Part shown: piece after piece, positions 47,008 to 59,138 of the stretch
Layout: each line of letters starts with the position of its first letter
How positions within the stretch are numbered: the first letter of the stretch is position 1
NCBI GenBank assembly: GCA_022497155.1
Contig: MU385779.1
Span: 62,001 to 126,000 of the forward strand
From: Whalleya microplaca
Taxonomy: Eukaryota; Ascomycota; Sordariomycetes; Xylariales; Xylariaceae
Length of the DNA stretch: 64,000 bases
Direction of reading: 5' to 3'
Made by a program: the position numbers and the translations under genes
The notes under the pieces: generated by a model
The model's database searches: none
What the model was told of the DNA's origin: nothing
Seen by the model: only the letters and a program-made list of their open reading frames with translations

Positions 47008-50000
47008 GATATCAGTCCACCACAGATACCAGTATTTAGATCGATTTTAAATCCACTAAGTTGCAGAATCTCCTCCGCAGTGTGCCCATCTCGACCTACG
47101 ATGGTTCGATCCGCCCCAGCTTCCACCAGACAGTTGTAGATATCATAGTTAAACTCGTCAGTTTCGTGCGCTACGTGGTGCAGGGCGGTCTCCTTTTCGT
47201 CATTCTGCGTATCGAGTGGAGATCCGGCTTCTACTAAGGCCTTGACCACGTGTAGTGAGGGGAATAAGGGGTGATCTGTATACCTCAGAAGTGGAGTGTT
47301 TCCATGGTTATCGCGAGCATGGACATCTGCCCCTCCCTTAAGGAGTGCGCTAACTATCTCTTCCTCCTCCTCTGAGGGGCCAAGTCCTAAACAGTGAAGA
47401 GGCGTATATTGAAATATGTCTCGCGCATTGATATCTGGATGGTGAGGCAGGATTGCGGCAACAGCTGCTGAATCGAGTGTTGATGCCAAGTGTAAAGCGC
47501 TCTGATGGTATAAGTTCGTCACGGAAATGTCGGCACCGCTGTCAAGGAGGAATTGAATGACTTCGGATGAGAGTTCCCTATTTGAATATATACCTGTTAT
47601 GGCTGCCAAGAGAGGATACCCATGGCGTACTGTGCATCTAGCGTTGACATCATGGCCCATTCTCACAAGCCTCTTTACCGTGTGGACGGCACGAAGTTCG
47701 GAAGCTGCGTAAAGGAGACTAGCACCTTCTAATGTCACACCATCTACAGACAATATCGGCAGCAGATTGCGGGCACGTATTAAACTTAGTACGCTCTCTT
47801 GTGAAATTCCTTGCTCCTCTGTAGCTTCAATGTGATCCAAGAGGAAATATATGGCATATTGGAGAAAACAGTGCTGCATTTGCAGGTTTCGGGTGTCAGT
47901 ATGTTGCCCAGCGGACCAGCACAACATTAGTTCGTTGGTGTTGAGGTAATTCACGCACTACGGTATCAGCAGTCAGTACTTTCTGTTTCTTGGCAGATTG
48001 GCAAAATACAGTCAGTTCTAATACCTGTGTGTTGCGAGCTTCTAAATTGACTTGCTGTTGAACCTTTTTAGGAGAAGGGGGAAGGGAGGGTAAACCACTC
48101 CGGATGCTACTCACTGCTCTTGCAATCGTTTGGTGGCCGCTCCCGATAACCGAGACGGTATCCAAACAGAGGAGCCTAAATCCGTCACCAGACAAAAAGA
48201 ATTCTCGTACAGTTTCGTGGATGAACTGGTATGTGGGATTAGTTTCCTGTATGTTCTCGGGCTCAGCTTGAGAACCTGAGCTAGTCTTAGGCTTTAAGCT
48301 ACTTGGCGTCGGCTCTAGAAGACCTCGGGAAAGTTCAACAATCACTATACACGATTCGAAGTTAGTGTGTATCTCTTTGAGGTAATAGCTCTACGAGATC
48401 TAAGTTATATCTTCGGAGCTTTCGTTTGGCGAGTACTCAGTAACCCTAATAGACAGACCGATATCCCAGAACAGCCTCGAATAGAAAAGAAAACTTTGAG
48501 GAGAACGTACTCTCATGTCTTGTGCGGGCTGTTTCCAGGTAATCCACGGAATCTTTCCACGCCTCGATCGAATCGTATGAGTTCAAACTGAAACCCAAAG
48601 CCACGTGAATCTCATCTAATGTCAACCGTCTGCGAGCGAACAATACCAATTGCATTAGATGAACAGTTTGAACAACCTCATCTTGCTCGACTGTGCTAAA
48701 CAATCCACTGAAAAGGTCTGCGAGCTCCCTTGGGAGCTTGCTGAGTTTCTGTCGCAGCCAATTCAGAGACTTCCCTCTGTCAGATTTCTTCAAGATCGAT
48801 ATAACAATAACGACCCACAAGAAGACACCATCAGACTTATCGAATATTTCTTGCTTGAGCTCCTCGATGGAACGGCGATCTTTCGCCTCTGCGACAATGA
48901 ACAACATGATATCTTGCCGACTGTAATGTTCCACAACGAGTTCTAGGCACCTATCAATGGAAATTTGGGGATAGTGTCGGCTAGAAAGGCAGACGCTGAG
49001 CCAAGCACCACAAGTGAAAGCCTGTTTCGTTATGTTGCTGAAGAATCTCACCAAGTCTCGAACTTCGTTATCATCACACTCATCCATCGCATCTATAAAT
49101 ATGACTGCTGGTCTTGATGCAGATGTCGCGAAAACACTGACTATAAACTCTTGTAACTCTTCTTGGTGCCAGGTAACACGGGGTTGAGACACAATCTTCT
49201 TCTCATACACGGACGAGAGATGGGCTAAGGCGCGTGTGTCTTGTTGTAACACTTGATGAAGCAGTGATCTGTATAAGCCTAAGGGCTTTTTCTCTAGTTG
49301 TGTTCCTCGAGCGTCGAAGAAAAAGGCCGCTGTTGACGTTAATGTATCTTTATATTTCGAATGAGCTCGTCGTAGGGCTTCTTTCATCACTGTCGACTTC
49401 CCCGAACCTGGTTTCCCCTTGATCCACTGAAGGGTCCGTGGTCAGCATTTCCTCTTCCTAGATGCTCTGACAAACAAGTAAAAGTGTCCAGGTAGAGCGA
49501 GAGAATCGAAGATGGTATAGTATACCCCATTGGGAAGTGAAGGTATGTGAATCAAGAGATAAGGCGTATTAGCAAATGACTCTAGATAGTGCTCACTAGT
49601 AATCCATGATTATCTGGGGTTTCAACATGATTGATCCAGTTTGAGTACTGTGCCGAGGAAAACAGCCAATTGCAGGTGCCATTCAGAGCTTTTTGGATAT
49701 TTCTTTGTCGATCATACATCTCTGGGAAGTAAAGAGATTGCAGAAACACTATATTGAGACATTAACAGAATGCTACTCTGGATGAGCGTCAACCTTACTA
49801 CAGCCGTACCGGGTGATGTCAGGTCCTAGTCAACGTTAGACTCAACTTTATGACAACTAAGCGAACCATGTTGAGCTTAAATATCTAGGTAAACCTGTAA
49901 GGCCCTAAAGACTAGGGTTCGAGGTACCGTAGACGTGTTCCTCCTTATATTAAGCCTTTATATGTGGTAGCACTGTTTCGAATACCAAATTCCTAATGGC

Positions 50001-51449
50001 AGTGTATACTCTTGACTAGCATCAAGCTTCAGTCGTATGTGGAAACTCCCGGCCGCGAAACTTATATATGTTAACGCAACACACCTTTTTGGCACGAGTT
50101 CAGCATTGTCTTAATCTCATGTGAGACCTTCTGATAACCTGGGTCTGTTTTTAAGGCAAATTTACACATATCGACTATTTTGTGTTAGTGTCCAATAATA
50201 GACAATCCATAGATTTGCCTCTATGCTGGGCTTTGACAAGGTCAATGGATGGATAGAAAGATACATAACCTACTGTAAAATATGTTAGCTATAAAAACGA
50301 CGAAGTACTCGAATGGTACCTCAAGAACTAAAGATTAAAGATGACGATACTGGAGAGATTAATAAATACCTGTGATTTGCCGAAATTGTCTCTGCATGCT
50401 CTCTTGGATCGTCTAGTGTTGAGGAAGTGTCGGGAACAACCTATTACATAATCAAATTAGTACTTCGAGGGGAGCGAGATGACGAGTTGGTGGTCACCTT
50501 ATCGTTTATTAGACCAATAGTGACGCCTGAGATCCCATGTGCCTCCTGAAACGTCTTCACCCGAAAATTGTACGTTCTCCAGAGAACAAAAAAAGATTCT
50601 CTACTAAGCTCCAGCTCTGGAGTATCCGTTCCAAGAGACCTTAGAAGCGTTGAATTTGTGTCGAGTCCCCCAATCATACTAGCTGTTCGCCGAACAACTT
50701 CTCCAAGTCTCGCCAGCCCGGGGCTTCCTCGATGTGGAGTACCTAGGAAGACAATTCCGGCAGTACTCTGCACTATGTCCTTCAAGTCCTGCTCCTCTGA
50801 AGCCTCAGAGCGACGAAGAGTATCCTTAAGTATCACGCCGCCAAGTGAATGAACAACAAAGATGATCGGCCGTCTCGAGGTTTTCAGTCTATGCAAGGAG
50901 TAAAGAAGGTCCTTGGCATGAGCAAAAAGATTGTTCTTGTTCGTATTGGCATAGCCGCTTGTAACTCTTGAATCATAGCCATAGGTCATGATGCGGGCAG
51001 ATTTGCACCACTCTTCCGCAGCTAGTAAGTCCCGTGGCCAGTAGACGCCTACGTCTGTTTCGTCAGTTTCCATAGGCATTGATCCTATTTCCTCTCGCTG
51101 AACATCATCCTCCTCTATGTGGCGATCCCCAAAACAACACCATAACGCACTAGACGTTTTTTTGATTGAATGCTGTTGACGATTGTCGTTGTGCGGGTTT
51201 GTTATTCTGGTCGGAATTCGTCGGCATGACCACGTTGTGTATGGGTTGCCCTGAAAACCGTGGATGAAGACTATGCTGTGTATAGAGGATGGTCAGCGCT
51301 GCGACAGTCAAAGCATGGAATAGCTTATCAAGGCAGGACAGTTATGACACGAGTATAAGACCACTGGGATCAACATACTCAGCAATTGCATCTTCAGGGT
51401 CAGTGAGAACAGTGAACCCTTCTGTAGAAACCCCTGCGACAGTAGCCAT
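46956..51449 (-). CDS. NLR-like receptor: alpha/beta hydrolase - NACHT - ankyrin repeats
   Basis: There are eight minus-strand exons: 51449-51379, 51275-50498, 50440-50370, 50174-50085, 49748-49597, 49426-48511, 48344-47962 and 47873-46956, about 1125 residues. Exons 1-2 encode a lipase/PGAP1-like alpha/beta hydrolase (DIVFIHGFQGNPYTTW; VVHSLGG with Ser167; IVFLGTPHRGS). Exons 3-5 are the linker typical of these receptors (SLYFPEMYDRQRNI). Exon 6 holds the NACHT NTPase: WIKGKPGSGKST (P-loop) and VIFIDAMDECDD (Walker B). Exon 7 has QFIHETVREFF, and exon 8 has about six ankyrin repeats. Such proteins sense non-self and trigger cell death. Two oddities occur: the exon 3/4 junction is out of frame by one base with canonical splice sites, and the last ~17 codons come from an inserted LTR-like element. 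Confidence 0.82.
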
Positions 51450-52406
51450 AATAATAAAGCCCTGAATGTGCGCAAATCTTGCCAATGCGGTTGGCGATGA
51501 TTTGTACCGTAACTAGATCGACGTCGTATGTTCAAGCCAGATCAATTGCCGGCAAGTATGTGTGACATGACAGAGTTCGTCGCATTCTTTAAGGTGTTGG
51601 GTTCTTTTTGATTATCGCAAGTAGAGCGGATATTTCAGAGTGGGTTGAGAGAGGGGTAAAGAGGCAGCTAATATGTCGGCCTACATGTAGTTTCAGCCTC
51701 ACTCCTCCATGGTATCTTGATATACAGACCTCTGTGGGCTAATACAGTATCCTGGTCTGTGGCTGTATAGTTTCGTGTAAAGTTGAGCGGCTTAGCCTAC
51801 TATCATATGGCCTGGCTGCCTGAAAGCCGAGGGTAGTAATTACTCTTTTGTATTTCAGTACCAAAAGACTCGGAAAAGTGCCAAGCTATTTATTGCTCTA
51901 CAAAATCTATCTGATATATTCAAACCATCAGATCGCGAGAGTGAGACCCGTGAGTGATGCCAGGGAAGCCATGCTGATAGATATCCTCGTCTTGTACTCT
52001 CTGCCTCAACTGTACCAAATTTAGAAAGCGACTTATCAGGGGATCTCGAATGGACCACCGTGAAGCCTTAATTCTTGATATACCGTGCTTTGGAGTCCTA
52101 ATGAATGCTTATATAAGGGAGGATTGGAAATCCCACCACTCTGAAGACTGTACTGTGAACTATAAGAATATTCTTTGAAATCGTCATCCTCTACTTGCAG
52201 TTACATGTAAAGATTGTTTCAGCCAAGGCCCATTCCTAGCCAAAAGAGACTTCCAAGGCACTGATTCAAGTACACCATAACAATCTACGATTACCAACCT
52301 CTCAACCAGACATGCGTGCTGACTTGGTCCCAGATCCCATTACCCATGCAGCAGCCATGATGTGCATGCTCGTTAACCTTATCTCCATAGCGCTCATGGC
52401 CAATCG
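51450..52406. other. intergenic, no gene seen
   Basis: This is the promoter side of the receptor gene. Only short frames without domain character are present. Confidence 0.4.
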
Positions 52407-52414
52407 TATCAGTC

Positions 52415-52931
52415 CAGCGTTCCCACCAAGTCAAATCAAGTCAAATAACCACTCATATTTGATTTGGATCAATTCAAATTAAATAATTATTATTCCCGTT
52501 TGATTTGATGGTATTTCCGATTTGATTTGATTAGTAATTATTAAAATGCCCCTTGAATGCCTTTGAAGCCTTACGGATACGATAGTGGTCAGTGCTCGGA
52601 AAGGGTCAAGATATCTAGGAACAGCTAGGTTACTAGGTTGCTGGGCACACACGCAGCAACTGGGCAAATGGCCTGTGCGCTCCGCGCACAGCCATTTACC
52701 CAGTTGCGCGCGTGGCCAGCAATAATTATTCAATACAACTCATGCCTTTTCTGGAACTATCACTATATCTAAAAATAACTCGAAAATATTTGAAAATAAT
52801 CAAGGGAATCAAATCAAATACTCAGGTTATATTTGATTTGGATCGAATATATAAAAAACGCCCTTGGATCAATTTAAATCAATTCCAATCAAGTCAAATC
52901 AAGTAATTATTTGATTTGGTGGGAAACGCTG
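52415..52931. mobile_element. hAT-type MITE with 8 bp target duplication
   Basis: The ends are inverted repeats starting CAGCGTT.CCCACCAA, followed by many tcaaatcaa copies on both sides. An exact 8 bp duplication TATCAGTC flanks the element (52407-52414 and 52932-52939). The 8 bp duplication and CAG start fit the hAT superfamily. At 517 bp it cannot encode a transposase. The centre (about 52634-52724) holds an independent fold-back with arms of about 40 bases around gtgcgctccgcgcac. Confidence 0.88.
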
Positions 52932-52939
52932 TATCAGTC

Positions 52940-55900
52940 AACGCTTGGTTTTCACCTCGCCAAAGTAGTACGCTGTGCACTAGACTCAAGACGTCCTAAT
53001 AATGCATTGTTGCTTGCCTATGATTCGTCGGATCATACACCGGCGTAGCTACACGTCACACATCCTCTAAGCCTCCTGGCAGCCAAGAAAGATTGATGTT
53101 GTAAGAAGGAATTTCATTTGCCACTCCACGTCCGGCGCCTGGTTACTGTAGGACTCGCTCGGTATGTCGGGGCCCAAGTTCGGGTTATCATTCTTGGGTT
53201 GGTTGCCGGGAATAGTACTTATTGCAGCAACGCGTAGACCCCGGTTCGTCGGGAACTCGTGCAAAGGAGATCCGCCCGTTCATCTTATTACAGTGAAGCG
53301 ATTTTGCACCATATACCATAGTATATTGGTCTGGTAAACTTAGGAGTCTTCCAACCGAACTCGGGTTTAATCAATCTACAGGAGGAAGCAGCAAATACAT
53401 GTCAGATTGACGGACGACCAGCCAACTGGCTTCATCTTTTACAGCGACTTGAGAATCACCACCCCACTATGGAGTGGAGCATGCTTGAACGCTCCGACTT
53501 GAGGTATGGATATAGGGTCTACATTCTACATAGTGCAATAAAAACACATAACGTATCAGACTTGCAAGGTACATGTACACAGCCTATCTAGGTTCTGCAA
53601 CGGAGAAGCGGGAGCTTTACGGGCTCCGGTACCTTTCCTTGAGATTCAATCCTTAGAATTTCACAGCATTGTAGTGGAACTAGATACCATAGAAGAATCC
53701 ATGAACCACGACTGATTACAAGTGTCGACTAAATTATAGCGTAAACTCGCTCAGCAAGGGCAGGCATGGAGTGAATGAACTTACGTCGACCGAGACTCGC
53801 CAGCATTCATCAACTACCTAGAGGAAAAGAGTTACTCAAAACTTGGATCCACTCTGAAGTGACAACTTCCTTTTTTCTCTACAATGATGACAGCAATTTA
53901 GTTTGATTTCATTCATAGTAAAGTAGAAACATTTGAAGCTCTAGCTACAAAGTAGAAGTAATTTGAATTGTTCTCTTACTTGCGTTTCGGATGATCTCGC
54001 ACGACTATACCTCGTTAATAGCGCTAATGGAGCTAAAGTATTTTGTTGCTGCATGCGGCTTACATGCGCCGCTAGGGGATTCTTCCAGGTTCCTCAGCTC
54101 CCAAGTTCGAAGGTCTGAGAATGACAGCGCATCCTATGACTTTGCCATTAAGGACACCCCACACGTCAACTTTTGCGGCTCAAGTAATGTGCTGCGTGTA
54201 ACTTGGCACTTTTACACTGCCACGATACATACTCGCCTGCTAAAGGTCACAGCCTCCGCCAGCACAGTGTCCTGTCACATGAGCCTGTGAAGTTGACCTA
54301 TTATCCTTATTCACTTGTTACATGCTGGTAAGAGCCGCAAGCTTGAAGACGTGTAAGAAAAAGTTTTATTCATCCCTCGCCTCCAGCTTGAAGTCCTCTG
54401 ATTCGTCTAGCACCTTGTGGTTTTCATGGTCGTTTTTCCCCTATTGATTTCACTTCTTGCAGCCAAGCCAAGAACACTTTAGAATTACATGACAGAAAAA
54501 ATTGGTTCAAGTGTTGAAGTCTTCAAGGATAGATGACATCGCATGCCATGCCACCGTTGTTATATCCATAGCTTAACTTAGACAACTAACCTGATCTTAT
54601 TATCCTGAACCTTCAATCATTCAGGATATGCACTTAAAAGGTGGACTATCTTTTGCGGTGGCAAAGTTGTCGAACGGGGCCCTCAACAAGGTTAGTTCTA
54701 ACTTCTGTTGTATAGGATTCGAAGGATACCGGTGGTACGGCGGCCCCATTGTATTTCGTCGGGGAGTTGTCTCTTGTTCTAGATGAGAAAATTCAAAAAT
54801 TTAAAAATGTGTCTCGCATTCTAAGGACAATTTTAACCTATCGATATCTTCCAGTGTACGTACTTCAATATGCCAGTGACGAATGCTGAATGCACCTGCA
54901 CTCTTACAAGCAAGGGGGCCAGAGGGGCGCCCTTAAAGAACATTTAATACTAGAGTGCCACTCTTATTACATAGTATTAGCAACATAACAGTTCGAGTCT
55001 GGGATGCAAGTCAAAGATACGCAGGTCGGGATTTTACCCCCGGGGCCCATGATACTACATATACATGTACTTAACAAATTTCATGCCAAAGCATCAGCTT
55101 ACAAATTGTCGCCACCACATACCTAGTAGTATTGTCTCCAACTAATTGTGTGCGTAGAATAGCGATGCTTTGGTTGCGAGCTTCAACTAAAGCTGAGTAG
55201 TGATCGCAACCGACCCATTCCGTCCGACATCTCCGAGAGTCCGACAGACAGGATATATAATGTTTATTTTTGATACTCTGAAGGATCATAATCATTATAT
55301 ATGTTAGCATCGCAAGGGCGATAACTGGTTCTGAGGGCACCAGCAATCTGTAGCAATGCCCAATCCGTTCTAACCATGGATACCCTGGTACAACCCCGCG
55401 ACCCAATCGACTTCAAGACATTTACATCATGCAGCAACCCGAAGACCTAGTCCCAGGCTGAATGCTGGGCTCCCTTTGATGGCTGTCCTTATTAATGTTC
55501 GGGCAAACATGAGGGAGCTACTCATGAACGATGGTATGATGCATGGCCTCTTGATCAGGGGGGGCTTGGGTGGGAGTGCCTGGACTAGGCTAAGGACTAA
55601 CTATTTCAGGTAGCCATTCAGGTATTTGATGCAAGAATCCATATGTTCAATCCAAGGACACAAAAAGGTTGGCCCACCAAATATAGATGACCCCGCGATT
55701 GATAGCTGTATAACATAACATATGATATACAGCCACATACATACAATCACCTACATTATAATATACTTCCATTCTTTACCATAGTAGTATAGTCGCTCAT
55801 CTGGTTGTGTCGACTTTATACCTGAGGAGCATTAATCTTCACAGCATGAGATGAAGTCTGACCTGTTCCTCAGCTTCTCGCATATGTATCTCAACCATGT

Positions 55901-56223
55901 CTCATTAGAACCTCCGTTCTCTTGATTTGCTGGCACTGCTGCCCCGAAAGAATTGGTTCATAGTAGCTTACGTCGCCGCAGGACAATACTAAGGACAATC
56001 TAGAGATTTCAAGCTCTACATTAGGACAACAGGAGCTTCTTGCTGTTTTTATTAAACCAGCCAACCCCTCTTTTGTTTGTTCTCTTCACAATGGCATTCT
56101 CCTCATCAAGACAGCATCACCTAGATTTGATCCAAGGGATTCCCAACGGCTGAAGCACCTTTTTGGCACTTCGGCCGCCTCATTAATTCCGACGTATCAG
56201 CTACTTATCAACGTGGCTTTGCG
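52940..56223. other. 3.3 kb gene-poor stretch
   Basis: There are no supportable complete genes. A minus-strand frame at 55071-55406 (ending near HYSALVEARNQSIAILRTQL...ATICKLMLWHE) faintly recalls the middle domain of fungal-specific transcription factors. It lacks flanking exons, so at best it is a remnant. The last few hundred bases are the likely promoter of the C2H2 gene. Confidence 0.4.
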
Positions 56224-58482
56224 ATGACCAGCTACCCCTCTTCGTCAATGTCTCCAAGGCAATACGAACGCACATCCGGTCCATCTGAAATCGCATCTCT
56301 CTACCTCGCATGCGACTTTCTGGAATCCTTGTGCATAGATGGGAATGTGGTAAAGGGTATGGAGCTGATGTACCACCATTCTTTACCAATATGTAATTAA
56401 CAACGTCACCTAGACACCCTCGTTGCGACCCCAGATTCACAAATACCGCCTCTTCCCTCATCCCAACACGAACGGCCGAGTGACGGTAACCAAGAACGCC
56501 CAGTGAATGCAAGCCTCGCCGATGGCTCGTCCAACGCCCAGAACAAAAGATGTCAGACCCAGTGGCAATTACTCCACTGGTTCATCCAGAAGATTGATGT
56601 TTATTATCAAAAACTTCAATGTCCTGGTATAGAGACCCTACCTGTTTTAAGGCAGTGGTTGACCAAGTACCGTCGGTCAAAGAAGGTTAGAGAAGTCGGT
56701 CTCCATACTCTAAGGGACATCTTACAAGACAAACGTCCCCTTGCATTCGACGAGGTCCTTTGCGCCATGCTCGTGCAGCATGCAGTCTTCGTATGGTCGA
56801 AGAACAGAAGACTCGTTGAAGGAGGCATTGGATCTGCTTTGTCGGGGTGGAGAAATATGTTTTCACCAACTTCGGATGAGCAAAGTGCTCTCGATTTCGT
56901 ATTTAAACAGATAACAATATACGACAGCTCGACACCGGGAGATTCCAACCCTGCTTGGCCTGACCATCAAACACTCTTCAATTCCCCCGTACAAGAGACT
57001 GGAAGTCAATTTACCAGTGGCCCTTTCTATCCCATGTCAATCAATATCGAGGAATCTATCTACGGTATAGCAGGCTTCGATGCAGATGCCAGTAGCTGGG
57101 CCCAGAATCCCATGACGAGCTTCCCCCCTCGTACGCAGCATCTCTCGATGACACCACATCCAACCCGGCCCTCAGAGTTCGATCCAGGCCCATATTCACT
57201 ATGGAGACCGGGGGAGTCTTCTACAACAATGGGCATAGCTAATCCATTTACACCGAACCCGTTTGATTTGCAGCAACCTTTTCAACGTCAACCTCACCTT
57301 TCCGGTTCTTTACAGGTGTTCCAGCCTCTACTACAGCCACCGCACCTTATTCCGCGCAGTACTCACGTAAATAATAGCCCCTTAAACCAGTCTCCTCCCT
57401 TCCGAATATTCATGAACTTCGTAGATGGTGAGTCCTCCTTGTTTGCATCCTGTTTAGCTTCTAACAGCTGCTTCAGAATTCAAGAATCTTGGAGGTTTAC
57501 TTCATCTATTCTCTCGTATACATACAAAGCCCGTCTACCTTACCAACCCACCAACCAACTCGAACACCCAAGCGTCCGAAATAGGATTCTCCATGAATGC
57601 TGAAACCTATCTGTTTCAACCCTTGAAGGCTTCACGGCACATAGAAGACCCGTTGGAAAAAGCAATTGTGTCAACCGCACGATCATTCACTCTAGTTCGC
57701 GGGCTGCGTTCCTTCAAGGATATAGAAGATTATATCATACACCTAAGCATAGTAAGCATTCATAAGTCTTCTTCTTATGCGCACACTAACGTACTCGCGT
57801 TAGAACTTGCTTCCCTCTCCCGAACCTTGTCGCAAATTTGTCCAGGTCGTGCTACAGACTTGCATAGATATCGCTCCGGAGGTGGATGGTTTCCCGGAAG
57901 TACACCACCAAAATCATACCATTGAGCAACTTCTGGACAAAGTGACTGGGCAATTTCTTGGGGGGTACTATCCAACACAACTGCTTCAGCCGAAGATTGG
58001 CCAGTCCAGAGACTATGAAAGACTGCAGCCAGGAGGCCCTTCTCTGAGCAGCAGCAGCAGCAGCCATCCCACATCACCATTGGGCAACTCAGCAACAAGC
58101 AATCGGCGGAATAACCGAGGTACCAGCACCATAGCATCTACAACTTATGAACAGTACGTCACCACCGAAACGACCTTATGTATAGGCAGCTAACGATATC
58201 AGCACCGGAACGACGCCCTCTGTTGGTAGTGAGTTGCGATGTCCGCATTGCTCCCAGTCCTTCACCGGCAAATATGCCCACCAGTCCCTGTCGCGGCACA
58301 AGCGAAACCACAAAGACAGAATGTTCAAATGCCCGCACCCGGGCTGCCCCAAGGCTTTAGATTCGCGGACCGACAATATCAGGACCCACTGCAAGAATGT
58401 CCATGGCAAGCTCCTGCCCCCGGGCGCTGAACTGTGGAATGTCATGGTACCGTTACATTCTGACACTGATGAGCTACAGTAA
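56224..58482 (+). CDS. C2H2 zinc-finger transcription factor
   Basis: Five exons join in frame: 56224-56356, 56414-57427, 57585-57751, 57846-58153 and 58203-58482. They give 633 residues. The N-terminal part carries a helical region (LLHWFIQKIDVYYQ, LPVLRQWLTKYRRSKKV, VLCAMLVQHAVFVW) followed by a long Pro/Ser/Gln-rich, probably disordered and activating, segment. A Ser run (about nine AGC codons) lies in exon 4. The last exon carries two zinc fingers: CPHCSQSF...SLSRHKRNH and CPHPGCPKAL...RTHCKNVH. It is a sequence-specific regulator with unknown targets. The ATG at 56224 is my choice; the longest frame downstream opens only with GTG, so a 5' exon is needed, and the splice at 56356/56414 supplies one in frame. 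Confidence 0.8.
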
Positions 58483-59138
58483 GGGTTTGCGGCCGATAAT
58501 CACCGCGCACACATTACGTGCATCCTCATATATCTCTCTACCTCACATGTTCCACGAAGTAATCCGTCGACTTCATCAATTACAATCCCGCTTTACGATA
58601 ATGATGACGAATCCTTACAATTGATACCAATGCTATTATTCTACCTTTATTAGCCTCTTTCTTTATATATACGAAGCGACTTGGCAACAGGAGTTTACGT
58701 TTAAGGTGCATATGACTGGATCTCGGATAAGTCGCAGCTACGACAGTTACGATCTACAAATACAAGTCTTTGGATATGCGGATGTCATTTGGAAGTTCTT
58801 TTATTGGATAACCTTTTAGATTGGCTGGTGCATACTCAGGCGCACGGATTACCCTGATCTAATTCTTTTTTTCTTCTTCTCAGTATATATTATACTTACC
58901 GGTCCGTCTGGACGAGGCTTGACTCATAGAACTGTATATAGTCATCTCAAATCTATGGAAGCCTTTCACCCTAACATGATGCCTCTACTTTCTAACAGAC
59001 CGACCTTTTCAAATCCCAGGCTTGCCATGACTCGCTATTATTTACTTATAGACCAACATGAAAGGTCATGAATCCCCTTCCCCCACCCTTCTTAAATACT
59101 CAAGTAGGCACCGACCCCACCCCTTCATATCGTAACCC
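58483..59138. other. intergenic between convergent genes
   Basis: This holds 3' regions of the C2H2 and Maf-like genes. No other feature was recognised. Confidence 0.4.

Noticed and set aside
54985..55005. gttcgagtctggg stretch resembling a tRNA T-arm
   Set aside because: No acceptor stem, D-arm or anticodon stem could be drawn around it.
55071..55406. Possible fragment of a fungal-specific transcription factor
   Set aside because: The likeness is faint, no flanking exons with matching motifs could be joined, and the surroundings are gene-poor. It is mentioned only within the intergenic entry.
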